Origin: Novosphingobium mathurense
GTDB lineage: Bacteria > Pseudomonadota > Alphaproteobacteria > Sphingomonadales > Sphingomonadaceae
Assembly: GCF_900168325.1 (NCBI RefSeq)
Contig: NZ_FVZE01000002.1
Span: 124,001 to 188,000, forward strand
DNA: 64,000 nucleotides
Reading direction: 5' to 3'
Made by a program: the position numbers and the translations under genes. Positions 19,697-28,953 of the stretch are shown here, in pieces; the first letter of the stretch is position 1, and every line of letters starts with the position of its first letter. The notes under the pieces were generated by a model, which worked only from the letters and a program-made list of their open reading frames with translations, ran no database searches and was not told the DNA's origin.

Positions 19697-20389
19697 TCAA
19701 CGCTCCGACAGGTAGTAACGGTCGACCACGTTGAGGTCGGTGTCGAGGTCGTAGACGATCGGCTGGCCGGTCGGGATTTCCAGTCCGGTGATTTCCTCGT
19801 CCGAGATGTTGGAGAGGTGCTTCACCAGCGCGCGCAGGGAATTGCCGTGGGCCGAAACGATCACGGTGGCGTCCGCGCCGGTGCGCAGGTGCGGGACGAT
19901 CGAGCTCTCGTAATAGGGCAGGACGCGCGCGATGGTGTCCTTGAGGCTTTCGGTCTGCGGCACGTCGATCCCGGCGTAGCGCGGGTCGGAGGACAGGTCG
20001 AACTCGCTGCCGCGTTCCAGGACCGGCGGCGGCGTGTCGAAGCTGCGGCGCCAGATCTTCACCTGGTCCTCGCCGTGCTTGGCCGCGGTCTCGGCCTTGT
20101 CGAGGCCGGTCAGGCCGCCGTAGTGACGTTCGTTGAGGCGCCAGTCCTTGGTTTCCGGGATCCACAGGATGCCCGCGGCTTCCAGCGCGAAGTGCAGCGT
20201 CTTGATCGCGCGGGTCTGCAGCGAAGTGAACGCGACGGTCGGCAGGATGCCCTTTTCCTTCATCAGCGCGCCGGCCGCACGGGCCTCCGCTTCGCCTTTC
20301 TCGGTGAGGTCAACGTCCCACCAGCCGGTGAAACGGTTCTCGAGATTCCATTGGCTCTGGCCGTGGCGGACGAGGATCAGGCGAGGCAA
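19697..20389 (-). CDS. gpmA: 2,3-bisphosphoglycerate-dependent phosphoglycerate mutase
   Basis: Glycolytic enzyme that interconverts 3- and 2-phosphoglycerate. The 230 residues show the phosphohistidine motif [10 protein letters not shown] (His9), [10 protein letters not shown], and the second histidine in [12 protein letters not shown]. The length fits the dPGM class. It heads the gpmA-purE-purK-folA-ribF-ileS-lspA run, and its stop nearly abuts purE. Confidence 0.96.
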   Translation of the reverse strand: MPRLILVRHGQSQWNLENRFTGWWDVDLTEKGEAEARAAGALMKEKGILPTVAFTSLQTRAIKTLHFALEAAGILWIPETKDWRLNERHYGGLTGLDKAETAAKHGEDQVKIWRRSFDTPPPVLERGSEFDLSSDPRYAGIDVPQTESLKDTIARVLPYYESSIVPHLRTGADATVIVSAHGNSLRALVKHLSNISDEEITGLEIPTGQPIVYDLDTDLNVVDRYYLSER

Positions 20390-20524
20390 GGTGGGTATCC
20401 TTTAGTTGGCGGCGTCTTGGCCGTGGCGGTACCTTTGAAAGGGTCGGACTAAACTTTCAGGCCGCAGCCCCTAGCTTTCCGGGGGCGATTTGGAAAGCCT
20501 GCCCGATTCGTTTTCGCAAGCGGC

Positions 20525-20686
20525 TCAGTCCGCCGGTCCATCGCCGCAAGCATCGTCGCGAGAGCCGAGGACGCGGGCCTGGGCCTTGCGGCGGCGCAAG
20601 TTCTCGCGCAGCTTGGCGGCCAGCCTTTCCTCGCGAGTCTGCGCGGCTGCGGGGGATGCCTGAGGCTTGCGGACATCGTCGTTCAT
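20525..20686 (-). CDS. Small basic hypothetical protein (53 residues)
   Basis: Short cytoplasmic protein with an Arg/Lys-rich helical core, TREERLAAKLRENLRRRKAQAR (residues about 17-38), and a Cys-containing acidic tail. The frame has strong third-position G/C bias. The core resembles short conserved sphingomonad proteins of unknown role that I recall. Amphipathic and positively charged, it could bind nucleic acid, but that is a guess. It lies 135 bp upstream of gpmA. Confidence 0.6.
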   Translation of the reverse strand: MNDDVRKPQASPAAAQTREERLAAKLRENLRRRKAQARVLGSRDDACGDGPAD

Positions 20687-20814
20687 GGCCAGCGCAATGC
20701 ATCCATGTTCGGGAAAGAGCAAGCGACGCTTGACAATTGGTCCGCACGCAGACAATAGCGCGCCCCTGCCCCGCATCGACGGGGAGACGGCGCCGGACTA
20801 AGCCGGTTGCAGGC

Positions 20815-20889
20815 GCTGCTGTAGCTCAGTGGTAGAGCGCACCCTTGGTAAGGGTGAGGTCGGGAGTTCAATCCTCCCCAGCAGCACCA
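20815..20889 (+). tRNA. tRNA-Thr (anticodon GGT)
   Basis: Full cloverleaf of 75 nt with the CCA end encoded. The acceptor arms GCTGCTG and CAGCAGC pair perfectly. The anticodon stem CACCC/GGGTG encloses the loop TTGGTAA with anticodon GGT. The T arm contains GTTCAATCC. It reads ACC and ACT threonine codons. Confidence 0.97.
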
Positions 20890-20999
20890 TTCTTCTTTCA
20901 TCGCCATGTCGAATGTAAGTGCTGTCGGTGCTGAAGGCGCGGACTTGCGCCGTTTTTCCCGGGCCAGAGATTTAACCTAAGTTGCTGTTTTGCAACCTA

Positions 21000-21039
21000 T
21001 TGTCATCAAACTGTCGTCAGATTGGCACGGCAGTGTCAT
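21000..21039 (+). promoter_or_regulatory. PHO-box-like array: four PhoB half-sites at 11-bp period
   Basis: TTGTCAT-CAAA-CTGTCGT-CAGA-TTGGCAC-GGCA-GTGTCAT. The four 7-mers resemble the PhoB half-site CTGTCAT (6, 6, 4 and 6 of 7 matches) and are separated by exactly 4 nt each, the spacing of classical PHO boxes. The array ends 59 bp before the start of the TonB-dependent receptor that leads the phytase unit. Confidence 0.65.
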
Positions 21040-21098
21040 CGTTCGTGCCTAGTGGGCGCCCCGCGACATCGAATAAAAGTCACAGGGATCTCACCAAC

Positions 21099-23903
21099 AT
21101 GAATTCTACCGCTCGCCTCCTCGCGGGGCTGCTGGCTTCGGCCTCTTTCGCCTCGATCGCCCACGCCGGTGAAGTTTCCGGCAACGTCTATGACGCCACC
21201 GGCACCCGGGCTCTGCAGTCGGCCTCGGTCCGGATCGTCGAGCTGGACCGTTCGGTGGAGACCGACCGCAGCGGAAACTACATCATCGCCGACATTCCGG
21301 CGGGCACCTACACGCTGGAAGCGCGCTACGTCGGCGCCGAGATCGAATCGCGAACCATCGAAGTACCGCAGGCGGGCAGCGTCTCGGGCGATTTCGACAT
21401 GCGCGCCATCGGCGGGGGCGACATCCTTGTCGTCGGCCAGGCGGCCAACCTGTCCAGCTCGCTCTCGCGCCAGAAGGCTGCGGACGGCGTGGAATCGGTG
21501 CTGACGCGCGATGCCATCGGCCAGTTCCCGGACCAGAACGTAGCCGAATCGCTGCGCCGTCTGCCCGGCGTGAACATCCTCAACGATCAGGGCGAAGGCC
21601 GCTTCGTTGCAGTGCGTGGTCTCGATCCGGAGCTGAACGCGACCTCGCTGAACGGCGTGCGTGTTCCCGCGCCGGAATCGGACACCCGCCAGGTCGCGCT
21701 CGACGTCATTTCCTCGGACACGATTGAATCGATCGAAGTGAAGAAGTCGCTGACGCCGGACATGGATGCCGACGCCATCGGCGCCTCGATCGAAATCAAG
21801 ACGACCAGCGCCTTCGACCGCAAGAAGGACTATTACGCGGTCCGCGCCGAGGGCAGCTACAACGACTACTCGGGTGACATCACGCCGAAGGGCGGCTTCG
21901 ATTTCTCGAAGCGCATCGGCGACGATTTCGGCGTCTCGGGCGGCGTGAGCTACTACGAACGCAAGTTCGAGACCGATAACGTCGAATCGGATAGCTGGAA
22001 GAAGACCGATGGCGGCCTCGTCTACAGCCCCACCGTCGAATATCGCGATTACGACGTGAAGCGTAAGCGTTTCAACGCGACGCTCAACTTCGACTGGCGC
22101 GCTTCGGACACGACCGTCGCTTACCTCAAGGGGAACTGGAGCCAGTTCGACGACCACGAATACCGTCGCCGTACAACGTTCGATTTCGGCGATGCACTCG
22201 ACATCACGGGCAGCGGCAATAACGTGACCATTGCCGATACCCAGATCACCAATTCCAAGGGCAAGAAGGAAGGCGGCTTCACGATCGAGCGCGATCTCAA
22301 GGATCGTTTCGAGCGCCAGCGCATCCGTTCAGTCGTGATCGGCAGCGACACCGATACCGGCACCTGGAAGTTCAACTGGTCGGCCAGCTACGCCAAGTCT
22401 TCTGAACGCGAGAATTTCTCGGTCGATCCGATGCGTTTCGCCAAGGATTTCGAAGGCGATGGCGCCGCGATCCGCTGGGACTATTCGGATCCGCGCGTGC
22501 CGACCTACGAAATCGCCAGCGGCGCGGACCTTGTCAATTCGGCTTCGGCCTACGAGTTCGACAAGCTTGAGCTGACCACGCTTTCGGACAGCCAGGACCG
22601 CGAGTACGCGATCAAGGCCGACCTTGCCCGCACTTTCGCGGCTGGCAATGGCGACTTCACCATCCAGGCGGGCGCCAAGCAGCGCTGGCGCAAGAAGTCG
22701 TACGACTTCAACGTCTCGGTCTTCAAGGGCTACGACGGCGACTTCACCCTGGCCGACGTGCTGGGCGAGCAGACCTACCGCCTCGACGGCATCAGCCTCG
22801 GCCCGGTGGCCAACAAGAACGGCTCTGCCGATTTCTACCGTGCCAACGAGGGTAACTTCGAGTTGCGCAAATACGACTCCGCCAATGACTCGGCGGCAAG
22901 CGACTACTCGATCAAGGAAGACATCACCTCGGCCTACGCGTTGACCCGCTGGGATTCCGATGCCCTGCGCGTGATCGGCGGCGTGCGCATGGAGCACACC
23001 CGCAACGTGCTCAACGGCAATGTCCTGACCGAGCGCGATAACAAGAAGTTCGACTCGCCGCTGATCGAGACGGTGCAGATCAAGCGCAACTATACCGATT
23101 GGCTCCCGAGCCTGACGGTCCGCTGGGCGCCGCAGAATGACCTCGTCTTCCGCGCCGCCGGCTACAAGAGCCTCGTGCGTCCCAAGCTTTCCGCCTTCGC
23201 ACCGAAGGCCACGGTCAACGAGGACAACGAGGCTGACTTCGGCAACCCCGACCTCAAGCCCTATGAGGCATGGAATGGTGACGTTGGCTTTGAATACTAC
23301 TTCTCGGGCAACGGTGCGATCTCGTTCGGCGCCTTCTACAAGGACGTAAAGAACTACGCCGTCACGCAGACTTTCGACGATTACACCTACAAGGGTACGC
23401 TCTACGACCAGTTCAAGACCACCATCAACGGCGACAGCGCCGAAGTGGTGGGCTTCGAAGCCAGCTTCAGCCAGGCCTACACGATGCTGCCGGCGCCTTT
23501 CGATGGCCTGCTGACCCAGCTCAACTACACGTACACTTACGCCAACGGCACCTTGGCCGACGGTCGCAAGATCTCGCTGCCCAAGTCGTCGAAGAATACC
23601 TTCAACGTCGTGCTCGGCTATGAGAAGGGTCCGATCGACCTGCGTCTGGCCGGCACCTATCGCGACAAGTACCTGGACGAGGTGGGCGCTTCGGCAGTCA
23701 AGGACCGCTATGTCGACAACCACTTCCAGCTCGACTTCTCGGGCAAGCTGAAGGTGCTTGAAAATCTGCGCCTGACGCTCGACGTCATCAACATCAACAA
23801 CGCCAAGTACTTCGCCTACCAGAACTTCGCCGACGCGCAGCGCCTGCTGCAGTTCGAGAAGTACGGCCCGACCTTCAAGTTCGGCGCGCGGCTGAACTTC
23901 TGA
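21099..23903 (+). CDS. TonB-dependent outer-membrane receptor, likely for phytate uptake
   Basis: The 934-residue TonB-dependent receptor starts with a signal peptide (to about residue 24, ASIAHA-GE). Next come a carboxypeptidase-regulatory-like beta-sandwich (about 25-100), a TonB-box-like DILVVG (about 109-114), the plug domain (DQNVAESLRRLPGVNI near 150) and a large beta-barrel ending in FGARLNF with terminal Phe. It resembles the Xanthomonas/Caulobacter receptor subfamily. The upstream PHO-box-like array and the overlapping phytase gene suggest it imports inositol phosphates or another phosphate source. I chose the ATG at 21099 for its signal peptide. The substrate is inferred from context. 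Confidence 0.93.
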   Translation: MNSTARLLAGLLASASFASIAHAGEVSGNVYDATGTRALQSASVRIVELDRSVETDRSGNYIIADIPAGTYTLEARYVGAEIESRTIEVPQAGSVSGDFDMRAIGGGDILVVGQAANLSSSLSRQKAADGVESVLTRDAIGQFPDQNVAESLRRLPGVNILNDQGEGRFVAVRGLDPELNATSLNGVRVPAPESDTRQVALDVISSDTIESIEVKKSLTPDMDADAIGASIEIKTTSAFDRKKDYYAVRAEGSYNDYSGDITPKGGFDFSKRIGDDFGVSGGVSYYERKFETDNVESDSWKKTDGGLVYSPTVEYRDYDVKRKRFNATLNFDWRASDTTVAYLKGNWSQFDDHEYRRRTTFDFGDALDITGSGNNVTIADTQITNSKGKKEGGFTIERDLKDRFERQRIRSVVIGSDTDTGTWKFNWSASYAKSSERENFSVDPMRFAKDFEGDGAAIRWDYSDPRVPTYEIASGADLVNSASAYEFDKLELTTLSDSQDREYAIKADLARTFAAGNGDFTIQAGAKQRWRKKSYDFNVSVFKGYDGDFTLADVLGEQTYRLDGISLGPVANKNGSADFYRANEGNFELRKYDSANDSAASDYSIKEDITSAYALTRWDSDALRVIGGVRMEHTRNVLNGNVLTERDNKKFDSPLIETVQIKRNYTDWLPSLTVRWAPQNDLVFRAAGYKSLVRPKLSAFAPKATVNEDNEADFGNPDLKPYEAWNGDVGFEYYFSGNGAISFGAFYKDVKNYAVTQTFDDYTYKGTLYDQFKTTINGDSAEVVGFEASFSQAYTMLPAPFDGLLTQLNYTYTYANGTLADGRKISLPKSSKNTFNVVLGYEKGPIDLRLAGTYRDKYLDEVGASAVKDRYVDNHFQLDFSGKLKVLENLRLTLDVININNAKYFAYQNFADAQRLLQFEKYGPTFKFGARLNF

Positions 23904-24988
23904 TGGGTTGGCGTCATCTTGTGAATGCCGGGCCGGGGGCGATGCTCCCGGCCGTGCTTCTCGCCGGTTGCGCGACCACCGGCGGGGCGCCGCGGCCTTA
24001 TCTGCCTGCCATCGACGTTCCGGCCCGGGGCGAGACCCAGCCGGTAGGCACGGCCAGGGCCGATGCCGCCGATGACCCGGCGATCTGGCGCAATGCGGTC
24101 GATCCCGCAGCGAGCCTGATCGTCGGCACCGACAAGAAGGCCGGGCTCTACGTCTATGGCCTCGACGGCAAGGTTCGCGATTTCTTCGCGGCCGGGGCGA
24201 TCAACAATGTCGATCTGCGTGAAGTGCGCATGGCTGATGGCACGACCCGCATTCTGGTTGCCGCCAGCGATCGCACCGACCGGTCAGATCCGCGCATCGC
24301 GCTGTTCTGGCTGGATGGCGCGACGGGCAAGCTGACGGAAATCGGTTCGGATACCTTCCTGCCTGCCGGTCACGTGCCGGCCGAGGCCTATGGGTTCTGC
24401 CTTGGCGGTTCGCTCGGCCAGAACGAACTGGCGCGCGCCTATGTCGTGCTCAAGGACGGTACGGTTGCCGAAAGTGGCCTGTACGAAAAGGACGGCCGGA
24501 TCGTGCCGGACTTTCTGCGGCAGGTGAAGTTCGCCAGCCAGTCGGAAGGCTGCGTCGTCGACGATGCGACAGGCACGCTTTTCGTCGCTGAAGAGGATGT
24601 CGGCATCTGGCGCGTGCCCTTGCAGGGCGAATTGAAAGCCGAAGCTTTCGCGCGCGTCGGGGCCAGGGACGGGCTGGTCGACGATGTCGAGGGGCTCGCC
24701 ATGGCCCGTCTGCCGGGCAGCAGCTGGCTCGTGGCTTCGAGTCAGGGCGACAATGCCTATGCCGTGTTCGATTCGGCTTCGGGCAAGCTTGCAGGCCGTT
24801 TCCGCATCAATGGCGGGGCGATCGACGGGACCAGCGATACCGACGGGATCGAGGTCGTGCTCGGCGATTTCGGGCCGCAGTTCCCGGAAGGACTGTTCAT
24901 TGCGCAGGATGGGGACAACGCCCCCGATGCGCAGAACTTCAAGCTGTTGTCCTGGCGCTCCATCCGACAGGCGCTTGGCCTCGACTGA
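23903..24988 (+). CDS. Beta-propeller phytase (3-phytase), predicted lipoprotein
   Basis: Calcium-dependent beta-propeller phytase that releases phosphate from phytate. Of 361 residues, the first 23 form a signal peptide with lipobox LLAGC (Cys23), so the enzyme is probably anchored to the outer membrane. Family signatures are DDPAIWRN near residue 57, IVGTDKKAGLYVYGLDGK, GAINNVDLR, EGCVVDD with EED for Ca ligands, and DTDGIEV near the C terminus. The ATG overlaps the receptor stop by one base (TGATG), so translation is coupled. The receptor-phytase pairing is known in several Proteobacteria. Confidence 0.93.
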   Translation: MGWRHLVNAGPGAMLPAVLLAGCATTGGAPRPYLPAIDVPARGETQPVGTARADAADDPAIWRNAVDPAASLIVGTDKKAGLYVYGLDGKVRDFFAAGAINNVDLREVRMADGTTRILVAASDRTDRSDPRIALFWLDGATGKLTEIGSDTFLPAGHVPAEAYGFCLGGSLGQNELARAYVVLKDGTVAESGLYEKDGRIVPDFLRQVKFASQSEGCVVDDATGTLFVAEEDVGIWRVPLQGELKAEAFARVGARDGLVDDVEGLAMARLPGSSWLVASSQGDNAYAVFDSASGKLAGRFRINGGAIDGTSDTDGIEVVLGDFGPQFPEGLFIAQDGDNAPDAQNFKLLSWRSIRQALGLD

Positions 24989-25098
24989 CCCGAACTGGGC
25001 ACTCGCCGGACCCGGCTACCATGCTGCAATCCGCTTGAGGCACAAGCGGCAATTGCGGTATGGGGCTGGGACTGGCGAGGGAATCGTGACCTTTGGAC

Positions 25099-25713
25099 AT
25101 GCGTAACGCTATCAGTGCTGCCTTGGGTGCTGCGCTCCTGACTGTGCCGGGCGTTGCCTGCGCCGATGTCCTGCAGGTGGGCGAGGGCGGCTATACCTGG
25201 ATTGCCGGCGGCCCCGTCCGGATTACCGATCAGGCACCGGTTCCCGCCGAAGCGCTGGCCGTTCCCGGGCATCTCGACGCAGGCCTTGAGCCGCAATCGA
25301 TCACCCATGCCCTCGATGCAGCCGGTCCCTCGCGCTGGCGCGCGCGCGTCGCCGAACTGGCGGCGAAATACGATATCAGCCCCAGCCTGCTCGAAGCCGT
25401 TGTCTGGCAGGAAAGCCGCTGGAACGAGCGGGCCGTTTCTCCGGCCGGCGCGCGCGGCCTTGCCCAGCTCATGCCCGGCACGGCGCGGCAGATGGGTGTC
25501 GATGCCGCCGATCCCATGGCGAATCTGGAAGGTGGCGCGCGTTACCTGCGCATGCAGCTGGACGCATTCGGCGGCGATATCGAAAAGGCGCTGGCGGCCT
25601 ACAACGCAGGCCCGATGCGCGTGCAGCAGGCCGGAGGCATCCCGCGCATCCGCGAGACGCAGGCCTATGTTGCTTCGATCATGGCGCGGCTGGCCGATCC
25701 GGTCCGCCAATAG
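25099..25713 (+). CDS. Lytic transglycosylase, soluble SLT domain
   Basis: Exported muramidase-like enzyme that cleaves peptidoglycan to 1,6-anhydro ends. The 204 residues begin with a signal peptide (to about residue 23). The SLT domain (about 85-190) shows the catalytic Glu in VVWQESRWN, then SPAGARGLAQLMP and AAYNAGP, all classical goose-lysozyme-like motifs. A TTG two codons earlier is an alternative start. It follows the phytase by 110 bp; I see no terminator between, but a functional link is doubtful. Confidence 0.9.
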   Translation: MRNAISAALGAALLTVPGVACADVLQVGEGGYTWIAGGPVRITDQAPVPAEALAVPGHLDAGLEPQSITHALDAAGPSRWRARVAELAAKYDISPSLLEAVVWQESRWNERAVSPAGARGLAQLMPGTARQMGVDAADPMANLEGGARYLRMQLDAFGGDIEKALAAYNAGPMRVQQAGGIPRIRETQAYVASIMARLADPVRQ

Positions 25714-25719
25714 TTCCGC

Positions 25720-25739
25720 GTCACGGGTTTGGCCGTGAC
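25720..25739. repeat. Hairpin between convergent genes
   Basis: Perfect 7-bp inverted repeat GTCACGG/CCGTGAC with a 6-nt loop, directly after the lytic transglycosylase stop. There is no T run, so it is a weak terminator candidate or an mRNA end-stabilising hairpin. Confidence 0.4.
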
Positions 25740-25789
25740 AGCCCCGGCCCCGGCGCCGTGCCGTTGCAGCAGCGCGCCCGTGCGGTCTC

Positions 25790-26671
25790 TCAGCCCAGCA
25801 TGGCTTTCATCATCGAGCGCACTTCGGCGCCCATGTCCTCGCGGTCGAGCGCGATGGCGAGAGTGGCTTCGACGAAGCCGACCTTCGATCCGCAGTCGAA
25901 GCGGCGGCCATCGAAAGTCACGGCGTGGAAAGGCTGTTCTCCGATCAGCTTGGCCATCGAATCGGTGAGCTGGATTTCACCGCCCGCGCCTTTGCCCTGG
26001 TTGGCGAGCAGGCCCATGACCTCGGGCTGGAGGATATAGCGGCCCGAAACGATCTTGTTCGACGGCGCGTCCTCTACCTTGGGCTTTTCGACAAGGCCTT
26101 TCACTTCGGTGAGGTTGCCCCTGCTTTCGCCTGGCGCAATGACGCCGTAGCTTGAGACTTCCTCGTGCGGCACCTCGATCACCGAAACGAGATTGCCGCC
26201 GACTTCGTTATAGGCCTCGATCATCTGCGCCATGCAGCCGGGCGAGCCGTACATCAGCTCGTCGGGCAGGAAGATCGCGAAGGGCTCGTCGCCGACAACG
26301 GCACGCGCACACCAGATCGCGTGTCCCAGTCCCATCGGTACCTGCTGGCGCACGGTGACGAGATTGCCCGGCAGGATGCGCGTCGGATCCAGTGGATCGA
26401 GCGACTTTCCGCGCGAGTTCATCGTCGCCTCTAACTCGTAAGCGGTATCGAAATGTTCGACGATCGCGGTCTTGCCGCGACCGGTGACGAAGACGAATTC
26501 CTCGATTCCCGCCTCGCGCGCTTCGTCCACGGCGTACTGGATCAGTGGACGGTCGACCACCGGCAGCAGTTCCTTGGGGATCGCCTTTGTGGCGGGAAGG
26601 AAGCGCGTACCCAGACCGGCAACAGGAAAGACGGCCTTGCGGACGGGCTTGCGGAAATTGTTGTCTGACAT
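25790..26671 (-). CDS. galU: UTP-glucose-1-phosphate uridylyltransferase
   Basis: Makes UDP-glucose for exopolysaccharide, LPS and glycolipid synthesis. The 293 residues match GalU: the N-terminal nucleotide-binding loop AGLGTRFLPATKAIPKELLP, then DRPLIQYAVDEA, the FLPDELM loop and the VEKPKVEDAPSN block. It is divergent from murA and has no operon partner here. Its product probably feeds the sugar transferase and glycosyltransferase found further along. Confidence 0.95.
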   Translation of the reverse strand: MSDNNFRKPVRKAVFPVAGLGTRFLPATKAIPKELLPVVDRPLIQYAVDEAREAGIEEFVFVTGRGKTAIVEHFDTAYELEATMNSRGKSLDPLDPTRILPGNLVTVRQQVPMGLGHAIWCARAVVGDEPFAIFLPDELMYGSPGCMAQMIEAYNEVGGNLVSVIEVPHEEVSSYGVIAPGESRGNLTEVKGLVEKPKVEDAPSNKIVSGRYILQPEVMGLLANQGKGAGGEIQLTDSMAKLIGEQPFHAVTFDGRRFDCGSKVGFVEATLAIALDREDMGAEVRSMMKAMLG

Positions 26672-26816
26672 GGACTAAGTCTTCGCCTCACTTTGTTGCG
26701 GGCTGATTAAAGCCTCTAGGATGTGGCGGTGCAACATGAGTAAGCCTAATTCTTCGGTGACCGGAAGGTTGCGTGCGATGCTTGCCGCCCTCACGAATTC
26801 CACTAAATGGCAATAA

Positions 26817-28100
26817 ATGGACAAGATCATCATTGAAGGCGGAAAGCGCCTTTCCGGAACGATTCCCGTATCTGGTGCCAAGAACGCCGCGCTCACGCTG
26901 CTGCCTTGCGCGCTGCTGACCGACGAACCCCTGACCCTGCGCAATCTGCCACGACTGGCGGATATCGACGGTTTCCAGCACCTCATGAACCAATTCGGCG
27001 TCTCGACGATGATCGCCGGATCGCGCCCGGAAGACTTCGGCCGCGTCATGACCCTGCAGGCGACGCGCATCACCAGTTCGGTCGCGCCCTATGACCTCGT
27101 GCGCAAGATGCGCGCCTCGATTCTCGTCCTCGGGCCGATGCTGGCGCGTATGGGCGAGGCCACCGTATCGCTGCCGGGCGGCTGCGCCATCGGTAACCGT
27201 CCGATCGACCTGCACCTCAAGGCTCTGGAAGCCTTCGGCGCGCAGATCGAACTGGCCGCGGGCTACGTGAAGGCGATCGCGCCCGATGGCGGCTTGCCCG
27301 GCGGCCGCTATTCCTTCCCGGTCGTTTCGGTCGGCGCGACGGAGAATGCGCTGATGGCGGCGGTCCTGGCGAACGGCAAGTCGACGCTGCACAATGCCGC
27401 GCGCGAGCCGGAAATCGTCGACTTGTGCAACCTGCTCGTGGCGATGGGCGCGCAGATCGAGGGTATCGGCACGTCGGACCTCACCATTCATGGCGTGCCG
27501 CGCCTGCATGGCGCCACTTACATGGTCATGCCGGACCGCATCGAGGCCGGTTCCTATGCCTGCGCCGCGGCGATCACCGGCGGCGAAGTCATGCTCAAGG
27601 GCGCGCGGATCGAGGACATGGAAGCGACCGTGCAGGCGCTGCGCGATGCCGGGGTGTCGGTCGAACCGCGCGCGGGCGGAATTCACGTCGCGGCCGATGG
27701 AAAGCTGCGTCCGGTCAATCTGTCCACCGCGCCTTATCCCGGCTTTGCCACCGACATGCAGGCCCAGCTCATGGCGCTGCTGTGCCGGGCCGAGGGCACC
27801 AGCGTCCTGAACGAGACGATCTTCGAAAACCGCTACATGCACGTTCCCGAACTCAACCGCATGAGCGCACATATCGAGACTTCGGGCCGCACGGCCATCG
27901 TCCACGGCGTTTCCAGGCTGACCGGGGCCGAAGTCATGGCGACCGACTTGCGCGCCTCGATGAGTCTCGTCATTGCCGGCCTTGCAGCCGAGGGCGAGAC
28001 CCAGGTGCACCGTCTCTACCACCTCGATCGCGGGTACGAGCGGCTTGAGGAAAAGCTCGCTCTGGTCGGCGCCCAGGTTGAACGGGTCGGCGGCGACTGA
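26817..28100 (+). CDS. murA: UDP-N-acetylglucosamine 1-carboxyvinyltransferase
   Basis: First committed enzyme of peptidoglycan synthesis. The 427 residues show the N-terminal [13 protein letters not shown] block, then [16 protein letters not shown] with the catalytic Cys123 (the fosfomycin target), and [18 protein letters not shown]. All conserved segments are present, so it should be active and fosfomycin-sensitive. It is transcribed divergently from galU across 145 bp, in which a clear promoter was not obvious. Confidence 0.96.
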   Translation: MDKIIIEGGKRLSGTIPVSGAKNAALTLLPCALLTDEPLTLRNLPRLADIDGFQHLMNQFGVSTMIAGSRPEDFGRVMTLQATRITSSVAPYDLVRKMRASILVLGPMLARMGEATVSLPGGCAIGNRPIDLHLKALEAFGAQIELAAGYVKAIAPDGGLPGGRYSFPVVSVGATENALMAAVLANGKSTLHNAAREPEIVDLCNLLVAMGAQIEGIGTSDLTIHGVPRLHGATYMVMPDRIEAGSYACAAAITGGEVMLKGARIEDMEATVQALRDAGVSVEPRAGGIHVAADGKLRPVNLSTAPYPGFATDMQAQLMALLCRAEGTSVLNETIFENRYMHVPELNRMSAHIETSGRTAIVHGVSRLTGAEVMATDLRASMSLVIAGLAAEGETQVHRLYHLDRGYERLEEKLALVGAQVERVGGD

Positions 28101-28167
28101 CCGAAAGGCTGCAACCACCTGCAGTTCCCATGCATTACTCCTTTGTACAGACGAGAGGAGTTGGACA

Positions 28168-28392
28168 ATGGGCCTGATCAAGATGGCTGCAGCCGGCGCT
28201 GCCGGTTACGCGCTCTACAAATATGCGACCCGCGACAAGGAAGACATGGCCTATGCGGGCGGCGACGAGAACTTCTCGCAGGTTCGTGAAGCCGGACCGA
28301 GTTCCATGAAGAACCGGCCGACAAGCTGGAACAAGGTGGACGAAGCGAGCGACGAAAGCTTTCCTGCCAGCGATCCGCCGGCAACTTACTGA
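28168..28392 (+). CDS. Small protein with DEASDESFPASDPP tail motif
   Basis: 74-residue protein preceded by the strong ribosome-binding site GAGAGGAG. The N terminus has a short hydrophobic, Ala/Gly/Tyr-rich stretch (about 5-20) that could associate with a membrane. The C terminus ends with the motif DEASDESFPASDPPATY, a tail I recall from several small proteobacterial proteins of unknown function. It lies 67 bp after murA and is followed by a terminator at 28441. Confidence 0.75.
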   Translation: MGLIKMAAAGAAGYALYKYATRDKEDMAYAGGDENFSQVREAGPSSMKNRPTSWNKVDEASDESFPASDPPATY

Positions 28393-28440
28393 AGTTCCAC
28401 GTGAAGCAATTTCTCCCGATGGCGGTCGGGAGGTCCCCGA

Positions 28441-28470
28441 AGGGCGGCGCCGCAAGGTGGCCGCCCTTTC
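28441..28470 (+). terminator. Terminator after the 74-residue protein gene
   Basis: GGGCGGC/GCCGCCC stem with an 11-nt loop and a short TTT tail, 49 bp after the stop. The short T run makes it moderately strong. Confidence 0.6.
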
Positions 28471-28549
28471 CCGTTGGGCGGGCAATCCTGTCCGCAGACG
28501 GTTCGGGAGGACGCGCTGCGATATTCGCGTCCAGCCTGACCGATGGGTG

Positions 28550-28789
28550 TTACAGGGTCCGCTGGTAGCTCAGCGCGAGCCAGACCCGCACGGCGCTGGC
28601 GAGACCCGGCGGCGTTTCGGCCTCGAGACGCTCCGCATCGATACGGGCGATGAGGGCATTGACCGGGATCTTCTCCGCGGCGGCCCGGTCCTTCAGCAAG
28701 TCCCAGAATACCGGCTCGAGACTGATCGAGGTCTTGTGGCCGGCGATCTCGACCGATCGCTTGATGGGGGGATGGTAGGGGGAAGCCAT
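28550..28789 (-). CDS. Ribbon-helix-helix domain protein
   Basis: 79-residue protein of the RHH_4 type. The pattern RSVEIAGHKTSISLEPVFWDLLKDRAA (residues about 11-37) gives the N-terminal beta strand and first helix, and PVNALIARID is the second helix. Such proteins are probable small DNA-binding regulators, often near polyhydroxyalkanoate or central metabolism genes. The adjacent gene upstream on the same strand is phbB, 164 bp away, which supports but does not prove a link. The target is unknown. Confidence 0.8.
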   Translation of the reverse strand: MASPYHPPIKRSVEIAGHKTSISLEPVFWDLLKDRAAAEKIPVNALIARIDAERLEAETPPGLASAVRVWLALSYQRTL

Positions 28790-28908
28790 GGCGCGACCCT
28801 AGTTGTTCGGATCGATGAAAACCATCGGATCCCGAAGAGGTTGCGCGAACGTGAACCTTGCGCCGCAGCGCTTCGGGCTTTCCACTGGAACGCCCGCAGC
28901 GCAGGTAT

Positions 28909-28946
28909 CGTGCGGGACGTACCGGCGAGGCCAGCCGTCCCGCACG
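28909..28946 (-). repeat. Perfect 11-bp inverted repeat just after phbB
   Basis: CGTGCGGGACG and CGTCCCGCACG with a 16-nt loop start 8 bp after the phbB stop. No T run follows, so it may protect the mRNA 3' end or be a Rho-aided terminator. Confidence 0.5.
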
Positions 28947-28953
28947 AGCCAGA

